Assembly (NCBI RefSeq): GCF_042683165.1
Contig: NZ_JBHUIZ010000006.1
Span: 372,001 to 436,000, forward strand
Length of the DNA stretch: 64,000 nucleotides
Source of the DNA: Tigheibacillus halophilus
Lineage (GTDB): Bacteria; Bacillota; Bacilli; Bacillales; Amphibacillaceae
Direction: 5' to 3'
This document shows positions 53,900 to 62,203 of the stretch, piece after piece. The notes beneath the pieces are model-generated. The model was not told the origin of the DNA and searched no databases. It saw nothing but the letters and a program-made list of their open reading frames with translations. The first letter of the stretch is position 1. Each line of letters begins with the position of its first letter. Made by a program: the position numbers and the translations under genes.

Positions 53900-54237
53900 T
53901 ATTTATTTCTCCCCTGTTTTGTTGGATTCAGTTCCGGTTTGCGTATGCATGGGCTTCTAACTATAATTAGTGTAGAAAGCTGATGCATTACGCACGATTA
54001 TTCGCAGGAAAGGTGGTTTACCTTCCTGTAAAGCAAGGAAATACAATATAGCTATGGCGAATGCCACCATTTTTAAGATTGATTTATCTATAGACTAAAC
54101 TTTATTCTACTATGTTTAGGCTCATTCGTAAATGCCAGTTATATTACAATTTTGTAAGTTTAGTGACATACCATAGTCAAAATTTCGTATTATAATAAGC
54201 TTGAAACGCGGCGCAAACGTTGGAAAGGTTGCAAAAT
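53900..54237. other. Intergenic region between the LCP gene and tagA
   Basis: About 340 bases between divergent genes with no credible frame or repeat. TATAAT at 54191-54196 is a likely -10 for tagA, without a good -35 at the right distance. Confidence 0.45.
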
Positions 54238-54969
54238 ATGGAATTGAAGAAAAAAGTCGAAATGATGGATATCGCATTTTTGAATACGACAAAACAAGCA
54301 CTGCTGAAGGATCATTTGGAACCGGCATTGCAAAAGCAGGAAAAGACCTTCATTGTCACAGCCAATCCGGAAATCGTCATGAAGACAAGAGAAGACGAGG
54401 AATACAAACAAATTGTGCAGTCTGCAGACTATGTCATCGCGGACGGCATCGGTATCGTTAAAGCTTCAGCCATCAAAAAACAGCCATTGCAGGAAAGGAT
54501 TCCAGGGTTTGAATTGATGGTGGATCTGCTTGATTATGCGGATGAAAAAGGGCTGCGCTGTTATTTCCTTGGAGCGAGGGAGGATGTATCTGAAAAAACA
54601 GTTCAAACTGTAGCGAAAAATTTCCCTGATTTGGTGATTGCAGGTCATCACCATGGTTTTTTTGACCTGGATGATGAGCGGATTGCCGCCGATATCAAAC
54701 GGGCCCAACCCGATTTGATTTTTGTTGCATTGGGACTCCCGCGGCAGGAACAGTGGATCGCCAGGTATCTGGACATATTTGATAAAGGTTTGTTCATGGG
54801 CGTTGGAGGAAGCTTCGACACCTTAACGGGAGAGGTGCCTCGGGCGCCTAAATTTTGGATCGACTTGAATTTGGAATGGTTTTACCGTCTGCTTAAGCAG
54901 CCATTCCGCTGGAAGCGGATATTGAAGGTATTCACTTTTATGTTCTTGATCCTTTTCAAAAGGGAATAA
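54238..54969 (+). CDS. tagA: WecG/TagA/CpsF family N-acetylmannosaminyltransferase
   Basis: 243 residues from ATG 54238, nine bases after GGAAAGG; TTG 54220 is in frame but less likely. Motifs of the GT26 family: TANPEIVMKTREDEEY, ADGIGIVKAS, YFLGAREDVSEK, HHGFFD, VALGLPRQEQWI and GVGGSFDTLTGEVPRAP. It adds ManNAc to undecaprenyl-PP-GlcNAc, the second step of wall teichoic acid linkage-unit synthesis, after TagO. Confidence 0.93.
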   Translation: MELKKKVEMMDIAFLNTTKQALLKDHLEPALQKQEKTFIVTANPEIVMKTREDEEYKQIVQSADYVIADGIGIVKASAIKKQPLQERIPGFELMVDLLDYADEKGLRCYFLGAREDVSEKTVQTVAKNFPDLVIAGHHHGFFDLDDERIAADIKRAQPDLIFVALGLPRQEQWIARYLDIFDKGLFMGVGGSFDTLTGEVPRAPKFWIDLNLEWFYRLLKQPFRWKRILKVFTFMFLILFKRE

Positions 54970-54982
54970 ATGACGTATGGAG

Positions 54983-55020
54983 AAAAAGCTGAAATCCTTG
55001 CTGGGATTTCAGCTTTTTTT
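54983..55020 (+). terminator. Terminator of tagA
   Basis: GCTGAAATCC (54988-54997) pairs with GGATTTCAGC (55004-55013), followed by seven Ts. Confidence 0.93.
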
Positions 55021-55134
55021 GCGGGTGGCGCCGCCTGGTCAGGCTAAGGTTCATGTATGTTCCATCTGTTTCTGTTCCTCACCTGCCCCTTCCTCGCTGT
55101 TCTATACGAATATAAGGGTGAGGAGGTGATTCAC

Positions 55135-55353
55135 ATGGCGGCATCAGAGGTGATGCGTTCAACATTACGCCTTGTCTTTTATGACGGGGAGGATGAAGAA
55201 ACTGGAAAGCCGGTCTATAAAGGCAAAAACTTCAATATTCGTCTTGAAGCAACTGCCGAACAGCTGTATGAAACTGCAGAAGCTTTTGCCGGCTTGCAGC
55301 AGCGCCCATTGTATAATGTGGTGCGAAATGACAGCTCGGAAATCAAGGCATAA
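55135..55353 (+). CDS. DUF1659 family small protein
   Basis: 72 residues from ATG 55135 after a near-perfect GAGGAGGTG; the frame opens at 55057 but the extension is a hydrophobic artefact. Small soluble protein with RSTLRLVFYDGED and FAGLQQRPLYNVVRND, matching the uncharacterised DUF1659 family of Bacillales. It starts a row of three tiny genes (with DUF2922 and YvrJ) often found together; the function of the trio is unknown. Confidence 0.8.
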   Translation: MAASEVMRSTLRLVFYDGEDEETGKPVYKGKNFNIRLEATAEQLYETAEAFAGLQQRPLYNVVRNDSSEIKA

Positions 55354-55418
55354 CAAACAGCAAGGCGTGACGGTTGAATCAGGTCAGCTTTGTATGTCAC
55401 AGGAAAGGAGGGGGAGTC

Positions 55419-55634
55419 ATGAAAAAACTGGAGCTCAAATTTGAAAACGATGACAAGAAAATCGTGACCTTTTCAGTGGATAATCCTGTTGAACCGGCAG
55501 ACCCGGCAGCGGTGAACGACGCGATGGATACGATTATAGCGCAAAACGCTTTGATCACTTCCGGCGGGACATTGACAGGAAAGAAGAGTGCCCGCATTGT
55601 AGAAACGACTGCTGAAGACATCGCATTGTTTTAA
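55419..55634 (+). CDS. DUF2922 family small protein
   Basis: 71 residues from ATG 55419 after AGGAGGGGG; an in-frame start at 55374 lacks a site. The sequence (KKLELKFENDD, VDNPVEPADP, ARIVETTAEDIALF) matches the DUF2922 family, uncharacterised and usually next to DUF1659. It lies 65 bases downstream of that gene. Confidence 0.8.
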   Translation: MKKLELKFENDDKKIVTFSVDNPVEPADPAAVNDAMDTIIAQNALITSGGTLTGKKSARIVETTAEDIALF

Positions 55635-55730
55635 CCGGCAAGCCAGCAAATGATTTATCTTGCAGCAGCGGTTCATGTAAGGAATGAACCGAGGCTAATA
55701 TGCAGTGATCCCATATCTTTTCGGTAAGAC

Positions 55731-55754
55731 CGGCCAGCTCTTTCAAGCTGGCCG
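55731..55754 (+). terminator. Hairpin between DUF2922 and YvrJ genes
   Basis: CGGCCAGC (55731-55738) pairs with GCTGGCCG (55747-55754). The following sequence has only a short T stretch, so attenuation or RNA stability is as likely as termination. Confidence 0.45.
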
Positions 55755-55794
55755 CTTTCATCAAGAAGGAGCATCTGCCAAGGAGGGAATGATC

Positions 55795-55935
55795 ATGGAA
55801 ATCGAGGCATGGATCTCCATCATCAAGGATATCGGCTTTCCGATCGCGGTGACATTTTACTTGCTGCACCGTGTGGAGGGGAAGCTGAATCAACTGATTG
55901 AATCCATTCACGCTTTACCTGAAAAACTGAAATAA
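55795..55935 (+). CDS. yvrJ: YvrJ family protein
   Basis: 46 residues from ATG 55795, about eight bases after AAGGAGG; the length equals the usual size of the YvrJ family. A single hydrophobic helix (IGFPIAVTFYLLHRV, ~12-27) is followed by an amphipathic tail with LNQLIESIHALPEKL. It resembles phage holin-like YvrJ proteins. Function unknown; it closes the three-gene set. Confidence 0.8.
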   Translation: MEIEAWISIIKDIGFPIAVTFYLLHRVEGKLNQLIESIHALPEKLK

Positions 55936-55953
55936 TGATAGCTGCAAAAGTCG

Positions 55954-55982
55954 GCTTTCTGCCTAAAGGCGGAAAGCTTTTT
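55954..55982 (+). terminator. Terminator after yvrJ
   Basis: GCTTTCTGCC (55954-55963) pairs with GGCGGAAAGC (55968-55977) with one wobble, followed by Ts. Confidence 0.88.
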
Positions 55983-56057
55983 GCATGAAGAATGCATGTT
56001 AAATGCTGTGTATAAAGCCGGGGATCATATTTATCATTTTATGATTCTATCAAGACA

Positions 56058-56086
56058 TTGACAACGCTTTCAAAATATGTTTTAAT
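56058..56086 (+). promoter_or_regulatory. Sigma-A promoter with perfect overlapping cre (cassette B)
   Basis: TTGACA (56058-56063), 17 bases, TTTAAT (56081-56086). TGACAACGCTTTCA (56059-56072) matches the cre consensus completely and overlaps the -35. The same arrangement is found at 58689. Confidence 0.88.
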
Positions 56087-56110
56087 GATTGTTAACTTAA
56101 TAAATTGTAT

Positions 56111-56163
56111 GGAGAATTGAGATCCACAAAACATTGCCCTGCGGGAGAGTTTTGTGGTTTTTT
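56111..56163 (+). promoter_or_regulatory. Leader box plus terminator (GlpP-type antitermination leader B)
   Basis: The box GGAGAATTGAGATCC (56111-56125) runs into stem CCACAAAAC (56124-56132) / GTTTTGTGG (56149-56157), inner CCC/GGG, then six Ts. It lies in the transcript about 200 bases before the PhoU-like gene; nothing else is evident in that stretch. Confidence 0.78.
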
Positions 56164-56360
56164 ATTATGAAACTTTTGCAGTGAAAGTCCCGGCAGACTG
56201 CCGGGCTTTCTGGCAGCGTATAATAATGCTGCCGATGGCTGCATATAATGGGAGATTGTTTGTGGAAAAAGGAGCGCGCATCTAGTTGCCCGTTTTTGCT
56301 GACATGCTTGACAGCAAGAAAACAATTCCAATGAATAATATATAAAAGAAGGTGATTTTC

Positions 56361-57002
56361 ATGTTGACCAGACATAACTATTATGAGGAAAAAAGAATGA
56401 AGATTGAAAAACGGGTGTTGAAGGTACTTCATAACCTGATGCAAATGACAGAGCTGTATACGGAATATTTACAGCAGCCGACAGAAGAAAAACTAGCTTG
56501 GATTCTCAAAGCAGAAGGTGATGTCAATGAATATGAAGAACGGATTGAAAAATCCATATTGGAAATTATTTCTTTGCAGCAGCTGGACGTGAAAGAAATA
56601 AAATGGCTGCTTGGAATGAACAGGATCATCCGGGAGCTGGAAAGGATCGGCGATCAGCTGACGAATATCGTCACTTTGAGTGATGTAGATGATACGAAAG
56701 AATTGCAGCCGATGATCAAGACATTTTTCCGCATTGAAGGAGAGATGATCGACTGGGTGAAGCAGGGTATTGCCAATAAGGACAAACAAATTCTCCAAAA
56801 TGTCATCAAGCAGGATAGGCATGTAAATAAGCTCAACAAAGGAACTTATAATAATCTTGTCCATCTTATCAATGAAAAGGAACATATTACTGAAAGTAAT
56901 TTGAAAACGATCATCATCAGCAGATTTCTGGAACGGATTGGCGACCATCTGGTTAATGTCGCAAGGACTTATCTGGAAGTATGTGAAGAACGGGAAGAAT
57001 AG
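56361..57002 (+). CDS. PhoU-like protein
   Basis: 213 residues from ATG 56361 after GAAGGTG. All-helical with two PhoU-type repeats; each has the metal-site pattern around EIKWLLGMNRIIRELERIGDQLTNI and TIIISRFLERIGDHLVNVA. PhoU proteins bind metal clusters and restrain phosphate transport or signalling. It stands directly before a Na/Pi cotransporter gene, which it probably regulates, rather than a Pst system. Confidence 0.87.
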   Translation: MLTRHNYYEEKRMKIEKRVLKVLHNLMQMTELYTEYLQQPTEEKLAWILKAEGDVNEYEERIEKSILEIISLQQLDVKEIKWLLGMNRIIRELERIGDQLTNIVTLSDVDDTKELQPMIKTFFRIEGEMIDWVKQGIANKDKQILQNVIKQDRHVNKLNKGTYNNLVHLINEKEHITESNLKTIIISRFLERIGDHLVNVARTYLEVCEEREE

Positions 57003-57017
57003 AAAGGACATATTGCG

Positions 57018-58628
57018 ATGGAATTCATACTGCAAAGCATCCTGGGTTTCCTTGGGGGCCTGGGAATTTTTCTATATGGCACACACTTATTGAGTAATGG
57101 TCTGCAGCAGCTGGCCGCCTCCAAAATGAGAATGTATCTGACAAAGCTGACGAATACAAGATTGAAAGGCGTATTCAGCGGGATTGTCACCACCTTTTTC
57201 CTGCAAAGCAGCACGGTGACAGCCATTTTGATCGTCGGTCTGGTTGGAAGCTCAGCCATTACCCTGTCCCAAGCATTCGGGGTAGTTCTCGGTTCGGCAA
57301 TCGGTACAACGCTCACGGTGCAGATTTTGACATTCAACATATCAGTCTATTCATCTATCTTTATCTTTCTTGGAGCAGTGTTCATTATCTTTGTCAAACA
57401 GAGCAATTGGAAAGTGATTGGTTTGCTTTTGCTTAGTATCGGCTTTATTTTTTTCGGGATTCATATGATTTCCTCTTCTTTAGAGCCGCTTAGTGAAAAT
57501 CCGCACTTTTTACACAGCCTGACGTCTATTTCCAAAAACCCCCTCCTTTTCGGATTGATTGCGATGGTCTTGACGGTACTGTTTCATAGCAGTGCTGCAA
57601 TGATCGTCATCGGCATCGCATTCGTCTCGACAGGGGTCCTAAGCGTACACGCGATACTGCCGCTCGTGATCGGAGCCAATGTCGGATCGACGATTCCCGT
57701 GATCGTCACCAGTTTGACCACCAATTTGGAAGGGAAGAAGTTGGCCATTTTCAATTTCGTATTCAAATGTTCAGGAGCAATACTGGCATTTGTGCTGCTG
57801 CCCTGGCTCACCCATTATGTCGACTTGCTGCCTGGCAACGCAGAGCGGCAGATTGCCAACTTCCATACATTATTCAATATCATCATCGCGGCATTGTTTT
57901 TCCCTCTGCTGCCGTTGGTTGCAAGGGTATTTGAAAAAATTTTCCCGACAAAGCTGGAAGAAGAGCCAGTGTATACAGTGCGATTGAGTGAAAGTATGCT
58001 GCAGGTGCCGGATGAGGCGTTGAATGCGAGCAAGATGGAAATAACCAAGCTCGCCAACAAAGTGCACGAGGATATGATTCAGCGTCTGTCTGACTATCTG
58101 GATGGCAGGCATGAGGGAGGTGCATTGCGGCAGGTCGAGGACTTGATCGACCAATCTTATATCCAGATCCAAAAGTATTTGCTTAAGCTGGGACAGCGGG
58201 ATTTGACCAGTGAGCAATCCAACCGTGAAGTGAAGCTGCTGAATATCTTAAATGATATCGAGCATATTGGCGACACTGTCGTGCGTTTCATCGGTGTGGC
58301 AGACAAGGTAAGCCAGAAAAATGTCGTGTTCAATGAGGATGATGTAGAAGCGTTACGGAAGCTGATGGGCCATATTCAAACCACGTATGAAAATTCACTG
58401 CATGCTTTCGATAATGACGATACAAAGATGGCGAAGGGGAATATACAATATCAATCTACCATTGATCAGTTTGAAAAAGATATCAAGTTCGAGCATTACA
58501 ATAGTCTGATCAATCATAAAGAAAATAATCCTGATATCAGTGCTGTATATTTAGATATTGTCAACCAGCTGCTGCAAGTCAACCATCATGCGATGAATAT
58601 CTCGCGGACAGTGCTGGGGCTGATTTGA
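57018..58628 (+). CDS. Na+/Pi cotransporter family protein with C-terminal PhoU-like domain
   Basis: 536 residues, AAAGGAC before the ATG. Two inverted Na/Pi-II repeats with the QSSTV-type motif (FFLQSSTVTAILIVG) and FHSSAAMIVIGIAF, each followed by a GANVGSTIP/GSAIGTTLT segment; about nine helices in all (~1-315). A cytoplasmic helical PhoU-like domain follows (~335-530). E. coli YjbB of this architecture exports phosphate. Control by a GlpP-type leader suggests it removes Pi freed from phosphorylated carbon sources; uptake is the alternative. Confidence 0.88.
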   Translation: MEFILQSILGFLGGLGIFLYGTHLLSNGLQQLAASKMRMYLTKLTNTRLKGVFSGIVTTFFLQSSTVTAILIVGLVGSSAITLSQAFGVVLGSAIGTTLTVQILTFNISVYSSIFIFLGAVFIIFVKQSNWKVIGLLLLSIGFIFFGIHMISSSLEPLSENPHFLHSLTSISKNPLLFGLIAMVLTVLFHSSAAMIVIGIAFVSTGVLSVHAILPLVIGANVGSTIPVIVTSLTTNLEGKKLAIFNFVFKCSGAILAFVLLPWLTHYVDLLPGNAERQIANFHTLFNIIIAALFFPLLPLVARVFEKIFPTKLEEEPVYTVRLSESMLQVPDEALNASKMEITKLANKVHEDMIQRLSDYLDGRHEGGALRQVEDLIDQSYIQIQKYLLKLGQRDLTSEQSNREVKLLNILNDIEHIGDTVVRFIGVADKVSQKNVVFNEDDVEALRKLMGHIQTTYENSLHAFDNDDTKMAKGNIQYQSTIDQFEKDIKFEHYNSLINHKENNPDISAVYLDIVNQLLQVNHHAMNISRTVLGLI

Positions 58629-58688
58629 GCATCAAGGCTGAACTTGTTTAAAATATCCTGAAAAACTTGCCATAATATGAAAATCATG

Positions 58689-58717
58689 TTGACAACGCTT
58701 TCAATATTTGGTTTAAT
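58689..58717 (+). promoter_or_regulatory. Sigma-A promoter with perfect overlapping cre (cassette C)
   Basis: TTGACA (58689-58694), 17 bases, TTTAAT (58712-58717), with TGACAACGCTTTCA at 58690-58703 overlapping the -35. It is nearly the same as the promoter at 56058. Confidence 0.88.
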
Positions 58718-58741
58718 AAGAATTAACTTCATATTTCGGAT

Positions 58742-58797
58742 GGAGAATAAGAGATCCACGTAAGTTTCCCTGGGTAGGGAGATTTATGTGGATTTTT
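58742..58797 (+). promoter_or_regulatory. Leader box plus terminator (GlpP-type antitermination leader C)
   Basis: The box GGAGAATAAGAGATCC (58742-58757) runs into stem ATCCAC (58754-58759) / GTGGAT (58788-58793), continued by TAA/TTA and CCC/GGG, then Ts. About 210 bases follow before the UgpA-like gene, in which I see no further feature. Confidence 0.78.
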
Positions 58798-59009
58798 ATG
58801 CTTTCTGTCAAATTGCCAAATTTCAATCGATTGTAAAATCGGTGTAAAAACTTGGCTGGTTATCTAGTAATTGGCAGCAATCCAATTATACTTGGCAGTA
58901 GGAAGGGGAAAGAAATTTCTCCTGATGCACCAATGCAACAGTGGCATTTGCCAGCCTGTAACGGATGCCAAACTTTATAAGGTTCTTGTGAGGGGGAAGG
59001 AGTGTCAGC

Positions 59010-59930
59010 ATGGAGACGACAGATCGTCATATTTCATTGAAAAAGAAAAGACAAAAAAGAGAATGGAAATTATTTGGGATCGGGATGCTTTATTTAGCTC
59101 CAGCCTTGATTTTGCTGCTCGTATTTCTGTTTTATCCAATGGCGAAAACATTGTATTTCAGTTTTTTCAACGTGACAGGCGGTGGAGTGACTGAGGGATT
59201 CATAGGGTTGGATAACTATGCGAAGTTATTAAGCTCGCAGGAATTTTTACAGAGTATGAAAGCGACGTTTTTATTTGTATTATACGTTGTTCCAGGAGAG
59301 TTGATCATTTCTTTGTTCCTGGCGATTATAGCGAGTGAAAAGATGAAGGGGATGGGCTTTTTCCGCACCGTATTTTCATCGACCCTGGGTGTTTCAGTCG
59401 CGGCGGGAGCGACAGTGTTTCTATTCATGTTCCACCCTTCTTTAGGAGCGATCAACAACCTGTTGGGGATGGCAGGAATAGAGCCGATCGAATGGCTGAC
59501 CAGTTCCAAAATGGCATTGGTTTCCATAGCGATTACAACGATTTGGATGCATATCGGGATCAATTTCATCATCTTGCTTGGCGGTATACAAAACATCCCG
59601 GAAGAAATGTACGAGAGTGCCAAGATCGATGGGGCAGGGTACTTCTCCAGATTGTTCAAGATTACGATTCCATTATTATCGCCAGTGCTGTTTTTTGTAC
59701 TGATCATCGCGGTGATCGGTTCATTCCAGACTTTCGGCCAAATTGACTTGCTGACAAGCGGGGGACCGAATAATTCAACCAATCTGATTGTATATTCCAT
59801 TTATCAGCAAGCATTCAGTTATGGCCATTTCGGATTTGCCAGTGCACAAGCAATCGTATTGTTCATTGTCATCCTGATTGTAACCATCATTCAGTTCCAA
59901 ATCGGGGAGAGGAAGGTGCATTATCAATGA
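59010..59930 (+). CDS. ugpA: ABC transporter permease, UgpA-like (glycerol-3-phosphate/glycerophosphodiester)
   Basis: 306 residues, GGGAAGGAG before the ATG. Six helices after a basic N-terminus; EAA loop EMYESAKIDGAGYFSRLFKITIPLL. It is the first subunit gene behind leader C and overlaps the next gene by four bases. The symbol reflects the UgpB-like binding protein encoded in the same operon. Confidence 0.85.
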   Translation: METTDRHISLKKKRQKREWKLFGIGMLYLAPALILLLVFLFYPMAKTLYFSFFNVTGGGVTEGFIGLDNYAKLLSSQEFLQSMKATFLFVLYVVPGELIISLFLAIIASEKMKGMGFFRTVFSSTLGVSVAAGATVFLFMFHPSLGAINNLLGMAGIEPIEWLTSSKMALVSIAITTIWMHIGINFIILLGGIQNIPEEMYESAKIDGAGYFSRLFKITIPLLSPVLFFVLIIAVIGSFQTFGQIDLLTSGGPNNSTNLIVYSIYQQAFSYGHFGFASAQAIVLFIVILIVTIIQFQIGERKVHYQ

Positions 59931-60736
59931 AGAAAAAAATACTTATATCAGTGCTGCTGATTATCTCTGCTCTGTTGATATTCGCACCGATTTTATATGC
60001 TATTTCAGCAAGTTTCATGTCTCCAAAGGATATATATGCAGGTAAAATCTTTCCTTCCCAATTCAACTTTGATGCTTATAAGGAGGTGATGGACAGTATA
60101 CCGCTGCTGCATTTTTTATGGGTCAGTTTCTTGATGTCGTTCTTTGTCATGGTAGGTCAATTAGTGGTCTGCAGTCTGTCGGCATATGCGTTCGTGTTCA
60201 TTCCTTTCAAAGGCAGGAATCTGATTTTCTTTTTATTCCTGTCGACAATGCTGATTCCGTGGGAAGCCACCATCATCCCTAACTTCCTGACAATCCTGCA
60301 TTTGAATTGGGTGAACACCTATCAAGGATTGACGTTTCCGTTTTTTGCATTGCCATTCGGTATCTTCTTATTAAGACAGCATTTCCTGACATTGCCGAAG
60401 GAACTATGGGAGTCAGCCCAGGTGGATGGGTGTTCCAGGTTGAAGTTTTTCTTCAAATTCGTACTGCCGCTGTCTAAATCGTCTTTAAGCGCTTTGGCTG
60501 TTTACGGATTTTTGACTACATGGAATAAATACTTATGGCCGTTGCTTGTGACGAATGACAATAGCGTGCGGCCGGTGCAAATCGGTTTGAAGATGCTGAT
60601 AGCCCAAGAAGGATCGTCCCAATGGAATATGGTCATGGCGGCAGTCGTGATGACATTATTGCCGACATTGCTGTTACTGTTTATCGGTATTAAGTACATT
60701 CGCGAAGGATTGACGGCCGGAGCGGTAAAAGGTTAA
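59927..60736 (+). CDS. ugpE: ABC transporter permease, UgpE-like
   Basis: 269 residues, six helices, EAA loop ELWESAQVDGCSRLKFFFKFVLPLS. The ATGA overlap with the preceding gene indicates coupling. No UgpC-type ATPase is encoded in the window; a shared MsmX-like ATPase is expected. Confidence 0.85.
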   Translation: MKKKILISVLLIISALLIFAPILYAISASFMSPKDIYAGKIFPSQFNFDAYKEVMDSIPLLHFLWVSFLMSFFVMVGQLVVCSLSAYAFVFIPFKGRNLIFFLFLSTMLIPWEATIIPNFLTILHLNWVNTYQGLTFPFFALPFGIFLLRQHFLTLPKELWESAQVDGCSRLKFFFKFVLPLSKSSLSALAVYGFLTTWNKYLWPLLVTNDNSVRPVQIGLKMLIAQEGSSQWNMVMAAVVMTLLPTLLLLFIGIKYIREGLTAGAVKG

Positions 60737-60752
60737 ATCAAAGGGGTGAAAT

Positions 60753-62075
60753 ATGATGAAGAAATTAGTGTTTTTATTGGTTGCTTTCACATCCGTATTG
60801 GCATTCTCGCTGGCGGGATGCAGTAATAAAAATACATCGTCTGGTTCCGGTTCAGCGGATAGCGGTGATAAAAACAAAACGAATATTGATCTTTGGCATT
60901 CTTTAAGCGGTGACAACGGAAAAAACTTTGAGAAGATTGTAGATGATTTCAATAAAGAATCTGATTCTGTACATGTGAATGCTGTTTATCAAGGCGGTTA
61001 CACCGACGCCATCACAAAAATCCGCGCCGTCGGAGATAAAGAAGTGCCGGCTATTTTACAAGCTTCAGGCACGAATAGAAAATACCTTGCTGAAAGTGAT
61101 TTTGTAAAGCCGCTGCAAGAAGTCATGGATAAAGAAAAATTTGATACATCCGGCATTGAGGAGAACGTGCTCAATCGGTATACGATCGATGACAAATTGT
61201 ATTCCATGCCTTTCAGTTCGTCCAATGCAATCATGCTGTACAACAAGGATATGCTGAAGGAAGTAGGGCTTGACCCGGAAAATCCGCCTACCACGTATGA
61301 AGAGATCGAAAAGGCATCCCAGAAAATAAAAGATAAAACCAAAAACTATGGTTTTTCATTTGCTACAATCGGCTGGTATTTCGAAGAGCTGCTTGCCAAT
61401 CAGGGGGAATTATACCTGGATAAGGACAATGGCTTCAGCGGCGAACCAACAAAAACATTGGTCGCAGAGGAAGGCGGCCAAAAGATTTTCAAATGGCTGG
61501 ATGATATGAACAAAGCGGGTACTTTCAAGAACTATGGTTCGAATTATGAGGATCCGCGCGCACCGTTTTTGGCGGGTCAGCTTGCCATGTATTTGGACTC
61601 CTCTGCCAATGTCAGACAAATGGTCGACGAAGCGCCGTTTGAAGTAGGAACAGCGCCACTGCCTGTGCCAGAAGGAGTAGATCCGCATGGGGCGACAGTA
61701 GGAGGCAACTCGCTGTACATTACTAACAAACTTTCGGATAAAGAGCAGAAGGCCGCATGGGAATTCATCAAGTATACTGCCAGCCCTAAAGTACAGGCAG
61801 AGTGGGCAGCTGCGACAGGATACTTCCCAGTCACTAAAAAAGCGAATGATGAGGCTGAATTGCAGAAAGCGTATGAGAAGTATCCTCAGATGAAAACAGC
61901 TGTCGAGGTGAATTCCAACACGTCCGCGACCCCGGAAATGAGTGGTCCTTTATCTGATGAAGGCGAGCAATTCAGGTCAATCATTGAAACGGCCCAAGAG
62001 CAAGTGTATGAAGGCAATGATTGGAAAAAGGCACTGGAAGGTGCTGCGAAAAAAATTGATGAATTGCTGAAATAG
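60753..62075 (+). CDS. ugpB: ABC transporter binding lipoprotein, UgpB-like
   Basis: 440 residues. Signal ends FSLAGC with lipidated Cys23, then a Ser/Gly linker. Stretches agree in order with E. coli UgpB as I recall it: LWHSLSGDNGKNF, VPAILQ, PFSSSNAIMLYNKDMLKEVGLDPENPPTT and AEWAAATGYFPVTKKA. Substrates of that family are sn-glycerol-3-phosphate and glycerophosphodiesters. Leader D follows 22 bases after the stop. Confidence 0.82.
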   Translation: MMKKLVFLLVAFTSVLAFSLAGCSNKNTSSGSGSADSGDKNKTNIDLWHSLSGDNGKNFEKIVDDFNKESDSVHVNAVYQGGYTDAITKIRAVGDKEVPAILQASGTNRKYLAESDFVKPLQEVMDKEKFDTSGIEENVLNRYTIDDKLYSMPFSSSNAIMLYNKDMLKEVGLDPENPPTTYEEIEKASQKIKDKTKNYGFSFATIGWYFEELLANQGELYLDKDNGFSGEPTKTLVAEEGGQKIFKWLDDMNKAGTFKNYGSNYEDPRAPFLAGQLAMYLDSSANVRQMVDEAPFEVGTAPLPVPEGVDPHGATVGGNSLYITNKLSDKEQKAAWEFIKYTASPKVQAEWAAATGYFPVTKKANDEAELQKAYEKYPQMKTAVEVNSNTSATPEMSGPLSDEGEQFRSIIETAQEQVYEGNDWKKALEGAAKKIDELLK

Positions 62076-62096
62076 TATTCCAAATCCATATCAGGT

Positions 62097-62146
62097 CGAG
62101 AATAGAGAGACCGCAACTTCCTTTACGGGATAGTTGCGGTCTTTTT
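62097..62146 (+). promoter_or_regulatory. Internal leader box plus terminator (GlpP-type leader D)
   Basis: The box CGAGAATAGAGAGACC (62097-62112) runs into stem GACCGCAACT (62109-62118) / AGTTGCGGTC (62132-62141), inner TCC/GGA, then five Ts. It is within the operon, between the binding-protein gene and the TIM-barrel gene. I see no good promoter just before it, so it gates read-through. Confidence 0.78.
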
Positions 62147-62203
62147 CAGTAAAAGAACCTTTTGGAAGAAGTGAGATAAAAGAAAGTTGGAGGAACAATT
62201 TTT

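Noticed and set aside
52730..53983. 417-codon plus-strand frame opposite the LCP gene
   Set aside because: It is the antisense shadow of the LCP gene; its hydrophobic start mirrors the Asp/Gln/Asn-rich tail of that protein.
58871..59194. 107-codon frame before and overlapping the UgpA-like gene
   Set aside because: It overlaps the true gene in another frame and has no family features.
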